The notes beneath the pieces are model-generated. The model was not told where the DNA came from. It searched no databases and saw only the letters and a program-made list of their open reading frames with translations. Below are positions 33,931 to 42,820 of a DNA stretch of 64,000 nucleotides, piece after piece (within the stretch, counting starts at the first letter, position 1; every line of letters begins with the position of its first letter). The stretch covers positions 1-64,000 of the forward strand of contig CAKRZO010000013.1 of NCBI GenBank assembly GCA_934433135.1, in the 5' to 3' direction. Both the position numbers and the translations under genes were made by a program. Origin of the DNA: an uncultured Acetatifactor sp. (lineage in GTDB: Bacteria; Bacillota; Clostridia; Lachnospirales; Lachnospiraceae).

Positions 33931-34830
33931 ATGAAAGGCTTGGTAACGCAAATTCAGCGTTTTTCGCTGCAGGACGGACCGGGAATACGGACGACTGTTT
34001 TTTTGAAAGGATGCAACATGAGGTGCGACTGGTGCCATAATCCGGAGACGCTGTCCTTTGAAAAGGAATTGATGATTTATGATAATAAATGCATTGGCTG
34101 CGGGCAGTGCTTTCAGGTCTGTCCGGCCGGCGCCCATAAAGCGGAAGACGGCAGGCACATCATTGACAGGACGCTTTGCAGACGATGCGGAAGGTGCGCC
34201 GAAGAGTGCTTTGCCCAGGCGATTATTTTGTGCGGAGAACGTATGGATATCGAAGAGGTCATGCGGGAAATTCTTCAGGACAAAGCTTATTATGTAACTT
34301 CCGGAGGGGGTGTTACCTTATCCGGCGGTGAGGTGCTTTGCCAGAAAGCATTTGCCGATGCGATTTGCACGGCCTGTCGTAAAGAAGGGATTGCAACGGC
34401 TATTGAGACGAATTTAAGCCTGCCGTTTGAATCTATTAAGGATCTGCTTTCGCATGTAGATCTGGTAATGTGTGATCTGAAACTATGGGATGAAAAAGAG
34501 CATGAGAAACATACCGGCATTTCCAACCGGCAGATTCTTGAAAACATCTGTCTGCTGGATAAGACAGGAATCCCTTTTCTGGTCAGAACTCCGCTGATTC
34601 CGCATGTGACGGACAGCACGGAAAACATTGCTTCCATAGCGGCATTCCTGGCAGGATTGTCTCACCTGCAATATTATGAACTGTTAAATTTCAATCCGCT
34701 GGGAGCCGCAAAATATCAGGAACTGCACCGGTATAATCCCTATGAAAACACAGCGCCGCTGGATGCAAATCACTTAGAGCGCTTAAAACAGGCCGGGGAA
34801 CAGGCAGGCATCAGAATCAAAATCAGTTAG
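33931..34830 (+). CDS. radical-SAM activase of glycyl radical enzyme 2
   Basis: 299 residues. SAM cluster cysteines are Cys28, Cys32 and Cys35 (GCNMRCDWCHNP). An eight-cysteine ferredoxin insert follows (CIGCGQCFQVC and CRRCGRCAEEC), typical of activases for eliminase-type GREs. TLSGGEVL is the SAM-binding motif. The start at 33931 matches the usual family start (MKGLV); an ATG three codons earlier is possible. It lies ten bases before the GRE 2 gene. Confidence 0.92.
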   Translation: MKGLVTQIQRFSLQDGPGIRTTVFLKGCNMRCDWCHNPETLSFEKELMIYDNKCIGCGQCFQVCPAGAHKAEDGRHIIDRTLCRRCGRCAEECFAQAIILCGERMDIEEVMREILQDKAYYVTSGGGVTLSGGEVLCQKAFADAICTACRKEGIATAIETNLSLPFESIKDLLSHVDLVMCDLKLWDEKEHEKHTGISNRQILENICLLDKTGIPFLVRTPLIPHVTDSTENIASIAAFLAGLSHLQYYELLNFNPLGAAKYQELHRYNPYENTAPLDANHLERLKQAGEQAGIRIKIS

Positions 34831-34840
34831 GAGGAGCGGG

Positions 34841-37057
34841 ATGAGTGCCATTACATTTATCAATGAATTCCCGGAGACGGAGACTTTTTCCTACGATAAG
34901 CGGATCCGGCTTCTGCGGGAACGAAAAATCCGGCAGACGGAGGAAAAAGCCCGAAAAGGCGGGGCGGATGAGGATGATTACGGATTGATTGAACAGGATG
35001 TTTTTCACTATCAACTGAAACCCAATCATGAGAACGGATCCATTTACGGATATCAGGCATGGACGGAGAACTATTGCGCAATTCTTGAAGAACATCCTTT
35101 GTACTGCGATCCTCTGGATGCTTTTGTGGGGAAAGGTTTTCTATTTCTGGAAAGGTTGCGACCTGCGGACTGCAAATGGAATCCCGTTTATCCGTATGAC
35201 GATTATCAGAAATTGTTTGACAAGTATAATATCATCTCCGGAATCGATAACTGCCATCATTTTACGCCGGATCTTCAGATCGGCTTTGAACTGGGCTGGG
35301 GCGGCATTTTGGAAAAATTGAAGACACAGAAGAAACTTCACGGATCGAAAGAACAGGAATTCTATGACAGCGAGATTGCGGTTGTCACGGCCATTATCCG
35401 GTTTCTGCATAAAAATGCCGGAAAATTAAAGGCGTATTCCCTTCAGGAAAAAAATCCGCAGTTACGGAAAAATCTGGAAGAGATGGCGGATATCAATGAA
35501 AAAACGGCCGAAGGAGCGCCGCAGACGTTCCGGGAAGCGATCCAATGGATGTGCTGGTTCAGCATGCTTTCCAGAACTTACAACCGGGGAAGCGCCGGAG
35601 GGCAGCTGGATCAGATGTTGAGACCTTTTTATGAAAAAGACAAAGAATGCGGGAAGCTTACGGATGAGGAAGCAATCTTTTATCTGGCCTGCCTTTTTTT
35701 ACAGGACAGCCGTTATTTTCAGCTGGGAGGGCCGGATGAGACCGGAAAGGATATGACTTCGAAGCTTTCCTACCTTTGTCTGGAAGCAGCCGACCGGATC
35801 AATATTGCCTGCAATCTGACCATTCGCGTACATGACGGACTGGATCAGAAGTTTTTCTTAAAGTCGGTGGAGTATCTTTTTAAAAACAAACAGGGTTGGC
35901 CACGGTATTCTTCCGATACGGCTTTGGTGAAGGGATTTATGCGCTGCGGTTATTCTTTGGAGCTTGCCAGAAAAAGAGTGGCAGCAGGCTGCCATTGGAT
36001 GTGCATTCCGGGAATGGAATATACCATGAACGATACGGTAAAGATCAATCTATTGAAAGTATTTGAGGTGGCCTTACGGGAAATGTATGCCGATCCGGAA
36101 GGCGTTAAGAGCACGGCGCAGCTCTGGAAACTTTTTGAAAAACACCTGAAAGCGGCGGTGGATGTCACCGGACTGGGCATTATGCATCATCTGAAATACC
36201 AGACCAGGTCCCAGCCGGAACTGATTTTAAATCTGTTTCAACATGGCCTGATCGAAAAAGGAGTAAATATCACGGACGGCGGCGCCAATTTTTACAATAT
36301 GTGCGTGGACGGAAGCGGAATCGCCTGCGTGGCGGACAGCTTTGCAGCCTGTGAGCAGAGAATCGAAGAAGAAGGAAAGCTTTCCTGGGAGGAACTGCAC
36401 AGGCAGCTGGAGGAAAATTTCGAAGGAGAAGGGGGAGAAAGAATCCGACAGTTGCTGCTTCACAGCGACCGTTACTGCGGCGGCGAGACCAAAGGAGATG
36501 ACTGGGCGGAGGAGATAAGCAGGCTTTATACCGCTTTGGTGAGAGATTTGAACCGACAGCATCCCGGCATTCAGTTTATTCCCGGATTCTTTTCCTGGTC
36601 GAATACCATCGGCCTCGGAAGTACGGTAGGAGCTACTCCCAACGGCAGAAAGAAAGGCGAGCCGATCAACCACGGAGCCAATCCCAACGGAGGATTTCGT
36701 AAGGATGGAGCGGTGTCCGCCATGTGTAATTCCATAGGAAGAATCCAGCCCGGATACGGCAATTGCGCCCCGGTTCAGCTGGAATTGGATCCGGGGATCG
36801 CGGCGGACAAGGAGGGAATCGCCAAGATGGCGGATATGATAAAGACGATTTTAAGCACCGGCAATACGCTTTTAAATATCAACATCATTGACACCAAAAA
36901 GATTCTGGAGGCGGACAGAGATCCTTTCAAATATCCGGATCTGGTGGTAAGAGTTACCGGTTTTACTGCTTTTTTTGCCATGCTTTCCCCGAAATTCAGA
37001 AAGCTTGTGGTAGACAGGGTAAAGGCAGTCAATCCGGATCGCGCAATTTGCTCCTGA
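34841..37057 (+). CDS. glycyl radical enzyme 2 with atypical active site
   Basis: 738 residues of the pyruvate formate-lyase superfamily. The radical glycine is Gly707 in VVRVTGFTAFF, a normal motif. The catalytic cysteine is Cys384 in RVAAGCHWMCIPG; the residue two positions later is Trp386, not the Glu of eliminases, and a further Cys follows at 388. It is thus neither PFL (Cys-Cys) nor a classic dehydratase (C-x-E). GGAGGAG lies five bases before the ATG. Neighbours downstream are sugar isomerases and Gfo/Idh/MocA dehydrogenases, so a carbohydrate or cyclitol substrate is likely. Reaction unknown. Confidence 0.85.
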   Translation: MSAITFINEFPETETFSYDKRIRLLRERKIRQTEEKARKGGADEDDYGLIEQDVFHYQLKPNHENGSIYGYQAWTENYCAILEEHPLYCDPLDAFVGKGFLFLERLRPADCKWNPVYPYDDYQKLFDKYNIISGIDNCHHFTPDLQIGFELGWGGILEKLKTQKKLHGSKEQEFYDSEIAVVTAIIRFLHKNAGKLKAYSLQEKNPQLRKNLEEMADINEKTAEGAPQTFREAIQWMCWFSMLSRTYNRGSAGGQLDQMLRPFYEKDKECGKLTDEEAIFYLACLFLQDSRYFQLGGPDETGKDMTSKLSYLCLEAADRINIACNLTIRVHDGLDQKFFLKSVEYLFKNKQGWPRYSSDTALVKGFMRCGYSLELARKRVAAGCHWMCIPGMEYTMNDTVKINLLKVFEVALREMYADPEGVKSTAQLWKLFEKHLKAAVDVTGLGIMHHLKYQTRSQPELILNLFQHGLIEKGVNITDGGANFYNMCVDGSGIACVADSFAACEQRIEEEGKLSWEELHRQLEENFEGEGGERIRQLLLHSDRYCGGETKGDDWAEEISRLYTALVRDLNRQHPGIQFIPGFFSWSNTIGLGSTVGATPNGRKKGEPINHGANPNGGFRKDGAVSAMCNSIGRIQPGYGNCAPVQLELDPGIAADKEGIAKMADMIKTILSTGNTLLNINIIDTKKILEADRDPFKYPDLVVRVTGFTAFFAMLSPKFRKLVVDRVKAVNPDRAICS

Positions 37058-37103
37058 GCGAAAAAACTGCTTTTATGGCAAAATTATAATAGAATGGAGA
37101 ATA

Positions 37104-37140
37104 GTGCGAAAAATCACGTTGAAACGCTGATTTTTCACAC
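37104..37140. repeat. hairpin repeat G between GRE 2 and cupin gene
   Basis: GTGCGAAAAATCA pairs with TGATTTTTCACAC around CGTTGAAACGC. The word GTGAAAAATCACGTTGAAAC (with one base changed here) recurs at 38073-38094 after the cupin gene. It may be a processing or attenuation signal inside the operon. Confidence 0.6.
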
Positions 37141-37154
37141 CGCAATTTGTTTCT

Positions 37155-37251
37155 GAGCGAAAACAAATTGCTTTGATGGCAGAAGAGAAATCGCCTACGC
37201 GAATTTCTCTTCGCCACCTCGCGACATAGTCGCTCGGAAATGAGGAATAAC
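37155..37251. repeat. RBS-carrying repeat C, copy at cupin gene
   Basis: 97 bases closely matching 2158-2252 and ending exactly before the cupin-gene ATG with CTCGGAAATGAGGAATAAC. It contains nested palindromes: GAAATCGCCTACGCGAATTTC and GCGACATAGTCGC. A shorter copy precedes it at about 37040-37076. Confidence 0.75.
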
Positions 37252-38037
37252 ATGGCAGAAAAAATAGGAATGGAAAAAATGGATTTCGGAAAAGAAGGAA
37301 CGTACACCGTAGAATTATGCAAGAGAGAAATTCCGGGGGCAAGGGTGTTTTCACATGCGGTGGAAAAAGGCGACCGGATAGAATTCCCGGGAAAGATGGG
37401 ATGTTACCGCATTCTTCTTCTGGTGGAGGGCAGCGCCTGCTTTGCCGCACACGGGAAAGAAGAAGCATTTGAAAAAACAGTTTCTGCAAGGATAACGTTT
37501 GTGCCGGATCCGGAGGAAGATCTGACCGTAACAGCGGACAGCAGGGTGCAGCTTTTGGAAATTCAATGGGCGGAATGTCCGCAGGACAAAGAAGATTTAA
37601 AGAAATTCAAGACCGTATTCCCTGTAGTGGTGCCCTATCAGGAATCTATTCAGTACATAGACCCCAATAAGAGCGAAAAAACCATCAGCCGGATGATGAT
37701 TCCTCATGAAGTCATTCCCCGCTTTACCATCGGTTCCGTGGAATCTTACGGGTATGATCTGGTCAGACCCCATGCGCATCCCATGCTGGATCAGTTTTTC
37801 TTCAGTTTTCCGGAGAATGATATGGATGTCCTGATTGACGGAGAAAAGATTCCCATGAAAGGAAACGAAATCCTGCATATTCCCTTAGGATCCGATCACG
37901 GTGTGGAAGTGACCGGGGACAGACATATGCATTACGTATGGATTGATTTTATGCCGGATCAGGAAGCGGGACTGAAGCGGCTGAATTTCAGCCACAGACC
38001 AACCGGGACGGTAAGGGATTTCGCAAAAGAGCGGTAA
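37252..38037 (+). CDS. bicupin-like protein of GRE 2 cluster
   Basis: 261 residues without membrane segments. The C-terminal half has a cupin pattern: PHAHPMLDQFFFSFP gives His-x-His and a Gln, and PLGSDHGVEVTGDRHMHYVW gives a third His. The N-terminal half (YRILLLVEGSACFAAHGKEE) looks like a second, metal-free cupin. Such proteins are sugar isomerases, epimerases or binding proteins; no specific family is recognised. No AraC helix-turn-helix follows, so it is not a regulator. It may act on the GRE 2 substrate or product. Confidence 0.7.
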   Translation: MAEKIGMEKMDFGKEGTYTVELCKREIPGARVFSHAVEKGDRIEFPGKMGCYRILLLVEGSACFAAHGKEEAFEKTVSARITFVPDPEEDLTVTADSRVQLLEIQWAECPQDKEDLKKFKTVFPVVVPYQESIQYIDPNKSEKTISRMMIPHEVIPRFTIGSVESYGYDLVRPHAHPMLDQFFFSFPENDMDVLIDGEKIPMKGNEILHIPLGSDHGVEVTGDRHMHYVWIDFMPDQEAGLKRLNFSHRPTGTVRDFAKER

Positions 38038-38140
38038 AAAAGCGACAAAGTCGATCGGAAACGGAAGTTAAAGTGAAAAATCACGTTGAAACGCAGTGCA
38101 TTGTACTTTAATGCATTTTTTTCACTTGGCTATTTGTGCC

Positions 38141-38207
38141 GCAGGCGTCACAAAGTAGCCCAGATCAGGTTCCTTCGACGCTAAAGCGTATGCGGAATGG
38201 AGGTAAA
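38141..38207. repeat. RBS-carrying repeat D, copy 1
   Basis: GCAGGCGTCACAAAGTAGCC, TTCCTTCGACGCTAAAGC and GCGGAATGGAGG are shared with 42727-42820. The block ends directly before the GTG start at 38208 and provides its ribosome binding site. Confidence 0.7.
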
Positions 38208-39401
38208 GTGACGGAAAAAGCAGACAGGAAAGCAGATTTGTGGGAGGAGGCTGTTCGGAAAATGATTCCTCTGGAGCCTGCCAAAGCGTTTCGAACCTAT
38301 ACGGGCGGAAGCAGGATTGAGAGACTTCACGGGAACCTGCCGGGGAAAGATTCCCATTTCCCGGAAGAATGGATTATGTCGGTTACAGCGGCGCGAAACC
38401 CAGGAAGAGAAGAACTGCGGGAAGGGTTAAGCCGTATAAAGGGTACCGACCGGTATTTGAAAGATCTGATAGAAGCTTATCCGGAAGAAATGCTGGGTTC
38501 TTCCCATTTCCGAAAATTCGGCGCCCAGCCGGGCGTGCTGGTAAAATTAATCGATTCTGCGGAACGGCTTACCATTCAGGTTCATCCGGATCGGGAAACT
38601 GCAAAACGGTTGTTTCATTCTCCTTACGGCAAAACGGAATGCTGGCACATTCTGGAGGTCAGAGAAGATATGCCGGAGAGCCCCTGCATCTATCTGGGAT
38701 TTCGAGCGGGAATTACCGAAGAATACTGGATGGAAGTATTTGACAGGCAGGACATACCGGGCATGCTTGCATGCCTTCATAAGTTCCCGGTTCATCCGGG
38801 GGATACCTTCCTGATCGAAGGCGGAATGCCCCATGCGATAGGTGCCGGCTGTTTCCTTGTAGAGATTCAGGAGCCGACCGACTATACCATACGGACGGAG
38901 AGAATTACGCCTGCTGGATTTCCCATTGCGGATGCCCAGTGCCATCAGGGACTTGGATTTAAAAAAATGTTTGAATGTTTTCACTATACCAGCCTGACAA
39001 GGCAGGAAGCTTATGACAGATGGCATATTCAAAAACGCGGAACGCAGGTAATCGGATACGAGGATACGGAAATGTTTCGCCTGGAGGAATATTGCATAGA
39101 CGGAAGCCTGAAGATGTCTTCCGGGGACGTTTTCAGCGGAATCTATGTTCTGGACGGAGAGGGCAGACTGGAAAAGACGCAGGAATCATCCATTGGGACA
39201 GACGGACAAACGCCGGCAGAAAACACTGTGACAAAAAGAACCTTGGAAACGGATGGCAAAAGGGCGGCAGATGGGCAAAAAACTGCAGACAGCACGAAAA
39301 TTACCAGGGGAGACCAGTTTTTTATCCCGGCGGACTGCGCACCTTTTCGCATAATAGGGAGGCTGCGCCTGCTCCGGTTTTACGGACCGCAAAGTTCCTG
39401 A
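38208..39401 (+). CDS. class I mannose-6-phosphate isomerase-like protein (GRE 2 cluster)
   Basis: About 397 residues. Motifs of type I phosphomannose isomerases: zinc ligands in IQVHPDRETAK, GKTECWHILEV and HAIGAGCFLVEIQEPTD, in the right order. N- and C-termini are extended. About 35 Thr/Lys/Asp-rich residues near 325-362 form a low-complexity insertion before the last strands. The real substrate may be another aldose phosphate or free sugar. The GTG start follows GGAGG closely; an ATG at 38190 or one at about 38262 are alternatives. A homologue sits in the GRE 3 cluster at 53329. Confidence 0.78.
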   Translation: MTEKADRKADLWEEAVRKMIPLEPAKAFRTYTGGSRIERLHGNLPGKDSHFPEEWIMSVTAARNPGREELREGLSRIKGTDRYLKDLIEAYPEEMLGSSHFRKFGAQPGVLVKLIDSAERLTIQVHPDRETAKRLFHSPYGKTECWHILEVREDMPESPCIYLGFRAGITEEYWMEVFDRQDIPGMLACLHKFPVHPGDTFLIEGGMPHAIGAGCFLVEIQEPTDYTIRTERITPAGFPIADAQCHQGLGFKKMFECFHYTSLTRQEAYDRWHIQKRGTQVIGYEDTEMFRLEEYCIDGSLKMSSGDVFSGIYVLDGEGRLEKTQESSIGTDGQTPAENTVTKRTLETDGKRAADGQKTADSTKITRGDQFFIPADCAPFRIIGRLRLLRFYGPQSS

Positions 39402-39448
39402 ATGCCTGTCCAAACGATTACCGGAAATCATGAAAGAGAGGAAAGAAA

Positions 39449-40246
39449 ATGCGATACGGATTTTGCAAAGAGTTTTCCACACCGCTTAAAACAGAAGTGG
39501 ATTATTCTCTGATCCGGATGATCAGGGAAGCTGGATTTGATTATGTGGAAATGCGGGCTATGCTGGTGGCCGGACTTGACCGCACAGAGTTTGAAAAGCT
39601 GGAAAGAACCTTAAAAGAATGGGATCTTGCCTGTGACTGCTGCTGTGCGCTTTTTCCGGGGACGATTCGTGTGGTCGGGAAAAATGCCGACCGACAAAAG
39701 ATTCGGGATTATCTGGAAAAAACGCTGGAAAGGTGCCGCAGGCTCGGTGCCGGAAAGGTGGTATTCGGCAGCGCCGGCAGCCGTGCACTGGAAGAGGGGA
39801 TGACTCAGGAAGAGGAGTATGCCCGACTCATCGATCTTATGAAAGAAGTAATGGTTCCGCTTTGCGAAGCCTATCGGATGACCATTGTCATGGAGCCGCT
39901 GCGCAAGGATGCCTGCAATTTTATTCACACCCTGTCTGACGGCATGAAAGTGGTAGAAGGTGTGGCATCCGAACGGGTAAAGCTTCTGGCGGATACCATC
40001 CATATGATGAGCAATTCAGACCGTCCGGAGGATATTCTTACCTATCGGAACAGTCTTCGGCATATTCACATTTCGGAGCTGCAGCGCATGCTGCCGGAGG
40101 ACAGATACAGCGCATATGTGGCAAAAGTTTTGGAAAACCTGAAAGCCATCGGCTATGACCAAACGATTTCATTTGAAACCAGGAACGGAGCCGGTTTGGA
40201 GAGCATGAAAAAAGCACTGAAGCTGCTGAAAGCACGATTCCTTTGA
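39449..40246 (+). CDS. sugar phosphate isomerase/epimerase (xylose isomerase-like TIM barrel)
   Basis: 265 residues. AP-endonuclease-2 / xylose-isomerase-like TIM barrel: FDYVEMRAMLVAG near 30, VVFGSAGSRALEEGMTQEEE near 105, IVMEPLRKDACNFIHTL near 145 (metal Glu), LLADTIHMMSN near 178 (Asp, His), HIHISE near 205 and TISFETRNG near 240 (Glu). All metal ligands are visible. It likely epimerises or isomerises a keto sugar or inosose. It forms an operon with the two oxidoreductases that follow. Confidence 0.85.
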   Translation: MRYGFCKEFSTPLKTEVDYSLIRMIREAGFDYVEMRAMLVAGLDRTEFEKLERTLKEWDLACDCCCALFPGTIRVVGKNADRQKIRDYLEKTLERCRRLGAGKVVFGSAGSRALEEGMTQEEEYARLIDLMKEVMVPLCEAYRMTIVMEPLRKDACNFIHTLSDGMKVVEGVASERVKLLADTIHMMSNSDRPEDILTYRNSLRHIHISELQRMLPEDRYSAYVAKVLENLKAIGYDQTISFETRNGAGLESMKKALKLLKARFL

Positions 40247-40313
40247 CACGAAAGCGTCTGTGGAATGGATGGTATTTTGACACCCTGCAATTATTTATAA
40301 GGAGAAGAGAAAA

Positions 40314-41345
40314 ATGGCATTGAAAACAGCAATCGTAGGATGCGGGAGAACCGCAAAGGAACTGCACGGACCGGTATTGGAAAAACATCCGGAATTTGAA
40401 GTAACCGCAATCTGTGATATAAATCAGACTGCATTGGACAACTATGCACTGAGATTTCCCAAGGCCGTGAAATATACGGATTATCATGAGATGCTTTCTT
40501 CCGAAGCGTTTGATTTTGTAATCATTCTGACTTACAGCTATACGCATACGGTCATTGCATTGGATTTCTTGCGGGCGGGAAAAAACGTGCTTATTACCAA
40601 ACCATGGGCGATCACCGTGGAGGAAGCCGATTCCATCATTCAGGCGGCGCGGCAGAACCATGTAATCGTGATGCCGTTCATTCCCTGCCACAATGGCGCG
40701 GATGTGGAAAAAATTAAAGAGGTGGTAAAAGCGGGAACGATCGGAAAAGTATTCCGGGTCTACAGGGCACAGATGACCTTCGGAAAGCGAAACGACTGGC
40801 AGACCTTAAAAGCTTATGCGGGAGGATATCTGAATAACTGGGGGCCTCATATCGTAGAGCAGGTCATGCACCTTGTGGAAGAGCCTATTCGTACCGTTTA
40901 TGCCCAGAAACGCCAGATTATCAATCCGGGAGATGCGGATGACATGTTCTGCTCCACCATGGTGACGGAAAGCGGCATCATTGTACAGGTAGACCACAAT
41001 ATTATTTCCGATTACCTTCCCAACTGGGTGGTACAGGGGGACAAGGGAACGATTTATGTAAAGGGCAATGAAATGGAGATCCATGAAATTTCTTATCCGG
41101 AAGCAGACGATCCCAACTGTTACCGCAGCGTTACCCATACCGAAAAGACGCATGTTACACTGAATGGAAAGATCTTCGGCGACCATTATGAGATCTACTC
41201 CATGATTGCACGCACATTGCACGGAGAGCCCTATATTGTATCCCTGGACTATGCAAGACACATGACCCAGATCATGCAGTCCATCCACAAATCAGCGGAT
41301 GAAGGCGTGCTGGTGGAGTTGCTGCGGAATGAGGGATTAAGATGA
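40314..41345 (+). CDS. Gfo/Idh/MocA-family oxidoreductase
   Basis: 343 residues. Rossmann start TAIVGCGRTAKELHGPVLEK; the motif usually reading EKP is here NVLITKPWAITVEEAD, with the catalytic Lys kept. YLNNWGPHIVEQVMHL near 177-192 takes the place of the usual G-G-x-x-x-D-x-x-x-H motif, with His184 as candidate catalytic residue. The family oxidises or reduces sugars and cyclitols with NAD(P). AAGGAGAAG precedes the ATG. It overlaps the next dehydrogenase gene by four bases, so the two proteins may form a complex or act in sequence. Confidence 0.88.
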   Translation: MALKTAIVGCGRTAKELHGPVLEKHPEFEVTAICDINQTALDNYALRFPKAVKYTDYHEMLSSEAFDFVIILTYSYTHTVIALDFLRAGKNVLITKPWAITVEEADSIIQAARQNHVIVMPFIPCHNGADVEKIKEVVKAGTIGKVFRVYRAQMTFGKRNDWQTLKAYAGGYLNNWGPHIVEQVMHLVEEPIRTVYAQKRQIINPGDADDMFCSTMVTESGIIVQVDHNIISDYLPNWVVQGDKGTIYVKGNEMEIHEISYPEADDPNCYRSVTHTEKTHVTLNGKIFGDHYEIYSMIARTLHGEPYIVSLDYARHMTQIMQSIHKSADEGVLVELLRNEGLR

Positions 41346-42538
41346 AATTAAAAGTTGCGATTGTAGGGTGCGGTGCTTTTGCACGAAACTTTGTGGAATT
41401 GTTTCAGGCGCATCCTTATGTGGAAGAAGTATATGTCTGTGACTGTATCCGGGAGCGGGCGCAGGAATATGCCGGATTGTTTCATGCACCGGTCATTGAC
41501 TCCTATGAGGAAGTCTTAAAAAACAAAGAAATCAATGCGGTGGCACTGTTTACACAAAGGCATCTGCACGGACCTATGGCGATACAGGCACTGCAAAACG
41601 GCAAACATGTCTACTGTGCGGTTCCTATGGCCAGCCACCCGGAAGAATGTCATGAAATTACGGAACTGGTAAAAAAGACCGGTCTTACTTACATGATGGG
41701 AGAGACCTGCTATTATTATCCCTGCGCCATGTTCGCAAGGCAGGTCTACACACAGGGAAAGCTGGGGGATTTTGTGTACGGCGCCGCACAGTACTATCAC
41801 CACATTGATTCCATCAGTTACGGAAAACGCCCTGCAGAACGGGGGATGCCGCCGCTTCTGTACCCGACACACAGTACGGCTATGATTTTATCGGCGGTGG
41901 ATTCTTATGTAACAGAGGTGTCCTGCTTTGGCTATGAGGAAAAAAAGGATGCCTGCTTCGGCAAGGGACGCAATGAATGGGACAATCTCTTTTCCAGTGA
42001 GTTTGTAATGATGAAGCTGGCAAACGGCGGTACGGCCAGAGTGACGGAAGGCAGAAACTTCGGGTGGATGAAGCCAAGCTCTTATATATCCGGCCTGTAC
42101 GGAACCAAGGGCGGATATGAGTTCAGTATCGGCCAGCACGTTCTGGTGGAAAAGGATTTTGCCGCATCGGAGGAAAAGGTCGTTCTTACCGATGTCAGCG
42201 ATTATGTAAATCCCATTCCTGCCGTGGAACATAAGAACAGCCCGGATCTTCGGAATGATCTTGCCAACGGAAAGTGGCAATGGTCTTCTCAGGCCAAAAT
42301 TCAGGAAAAAGAAGTCTTACGCCTGCCGGAAAGCTACCGGGGGCTTCGAAACGGTCATATGGGAACCCATAAATTCCTGATTGATGATTTCTGCACAGCC
42401 GCTTATCAGGGCAGCCGCCCGTCTGTTGACGCCTGGATGGCCGCCCGATATACCATTCCCGGACTTACCGCCCATCAGTCCGCCATGCAGGGCGGTGCAG
42501 TGAAGAAAGTCTTTGACTGCGGAGATGGGCGCAGGTGA
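41342..42538 (+). CDS. Gfo/Idh/MocA-family oxidoreductase, second of pair
   Basis: 398 residues. Starts KVAIVGCGAFARNFVELFQA; CAVPMASHPEECHEI stands where EKP is usual, so the nucleotide-side Lys is replaced. MMGETCYYYPCAMFAR and LLYPTHSTAMILSAV (His likely catalytic) follow. The missing EKP lysine suggests altered catalysis or a non-oxidative role. It overlaps the previous gene by ATGA. Gfo/Idh pairs with a TIM-barrel isomerase are known from 3-keto-sugar chemistry; applying that here is inference. Confidence 0.85.
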   Translation: MKLKVAIVGCGAFARNFVELFQAHPYVEEVYVCDCIRERAQEYAGLFHAPVIDSYEEVLKNKEINAVALFTQRHLHGPMAIQALQNGKHVYCAVPMASHPEECHEITELVKKTGLTYMMGETCYYYPCAMFARQVYTQGKLGDFVYGAAQYYHHIDSISYGKRPAERGMPPLLYPTHSTAMILSAVDSYVTEVSCFGYEEKKDACFGKGRNEWDNLFSSEFVMMKLANGGTARVTEGRNFGWMKPSSYISGLYGTKGGYEFSIGQHVLVEKDFAASEEKVVLTDVSDYVNPIPAVEHKNSPDLRNDLANGKWQWSSQAKIQEKEVLRLPESYRGLRNGHMGTHKFLIDDFCTAAYQGSRPSVDAWMAARYTIPGLTAHQSAMQGGAVKKVFDCGDGRR

Positions 42539-42540
42539 AT

Positions 42541-42650
42541 GCTTGAGCTTAGCGCCATTCGCAAAATTTTTCGCATGCTTCGCGGCTATTTGCCGCATCT
42601 GCAGGATGCGATGGTCGTGTAACTTGGTGCTAAGTTCAATCATTCATGTG
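42541..42650. repeat. MITE-like repeat B, internal fragment
   Basis: Keeps the inner part of repeat B (GCGCCATTCGCAAAA, GCATGCTTCGC, CTTGGTGCTAAGTTCAATC) but lacks both GTAACAGTTCAGA ends. It starts right after the stop of the preceding gene, again at a gene 3' end. Confidence 0.65.
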
Positions 42651-42726
42651 GACTTCCCATTTTTCCTGTGTTATAATAATAACTGTTTTTACGGAAAACC
42701 TGAATCGATATGAAAATTGCAGGAAG

Positions 42727-42820
42727 CAGGCGTCATAAAGCAGCCGCAATCGCAGCGTCAAATCTGAAATTTGATGCCGGATTCCTCCGACGCTAAAGCA
42801 TCTGCGGAATAAGGAGAAAC
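42727..42820. repeat. RBS-carrying repeat D, copy 2
   Basis: Shares CAGGCGTCA, CCTCCGACGCTAAAGCATC and TGCGGAATAAGGAG with 38141-38207 and ends directly before the gtrA-type start. It contains a hairpin of GCGTCAAATC and GATTTGAAGC-like arms. The end piece recurs before the glucuronidase gene (CGCATCTGCAGAATGGAGGAG at 8606-8626) and the fucosidase gene. Confidence 0.65.

Noticed and set aside
37252..38037. Cupin protein considered as an AraC regulator
   Set aside because: It has the sensor-like cupin fold but no C-terminal helix-turn-helix domain.
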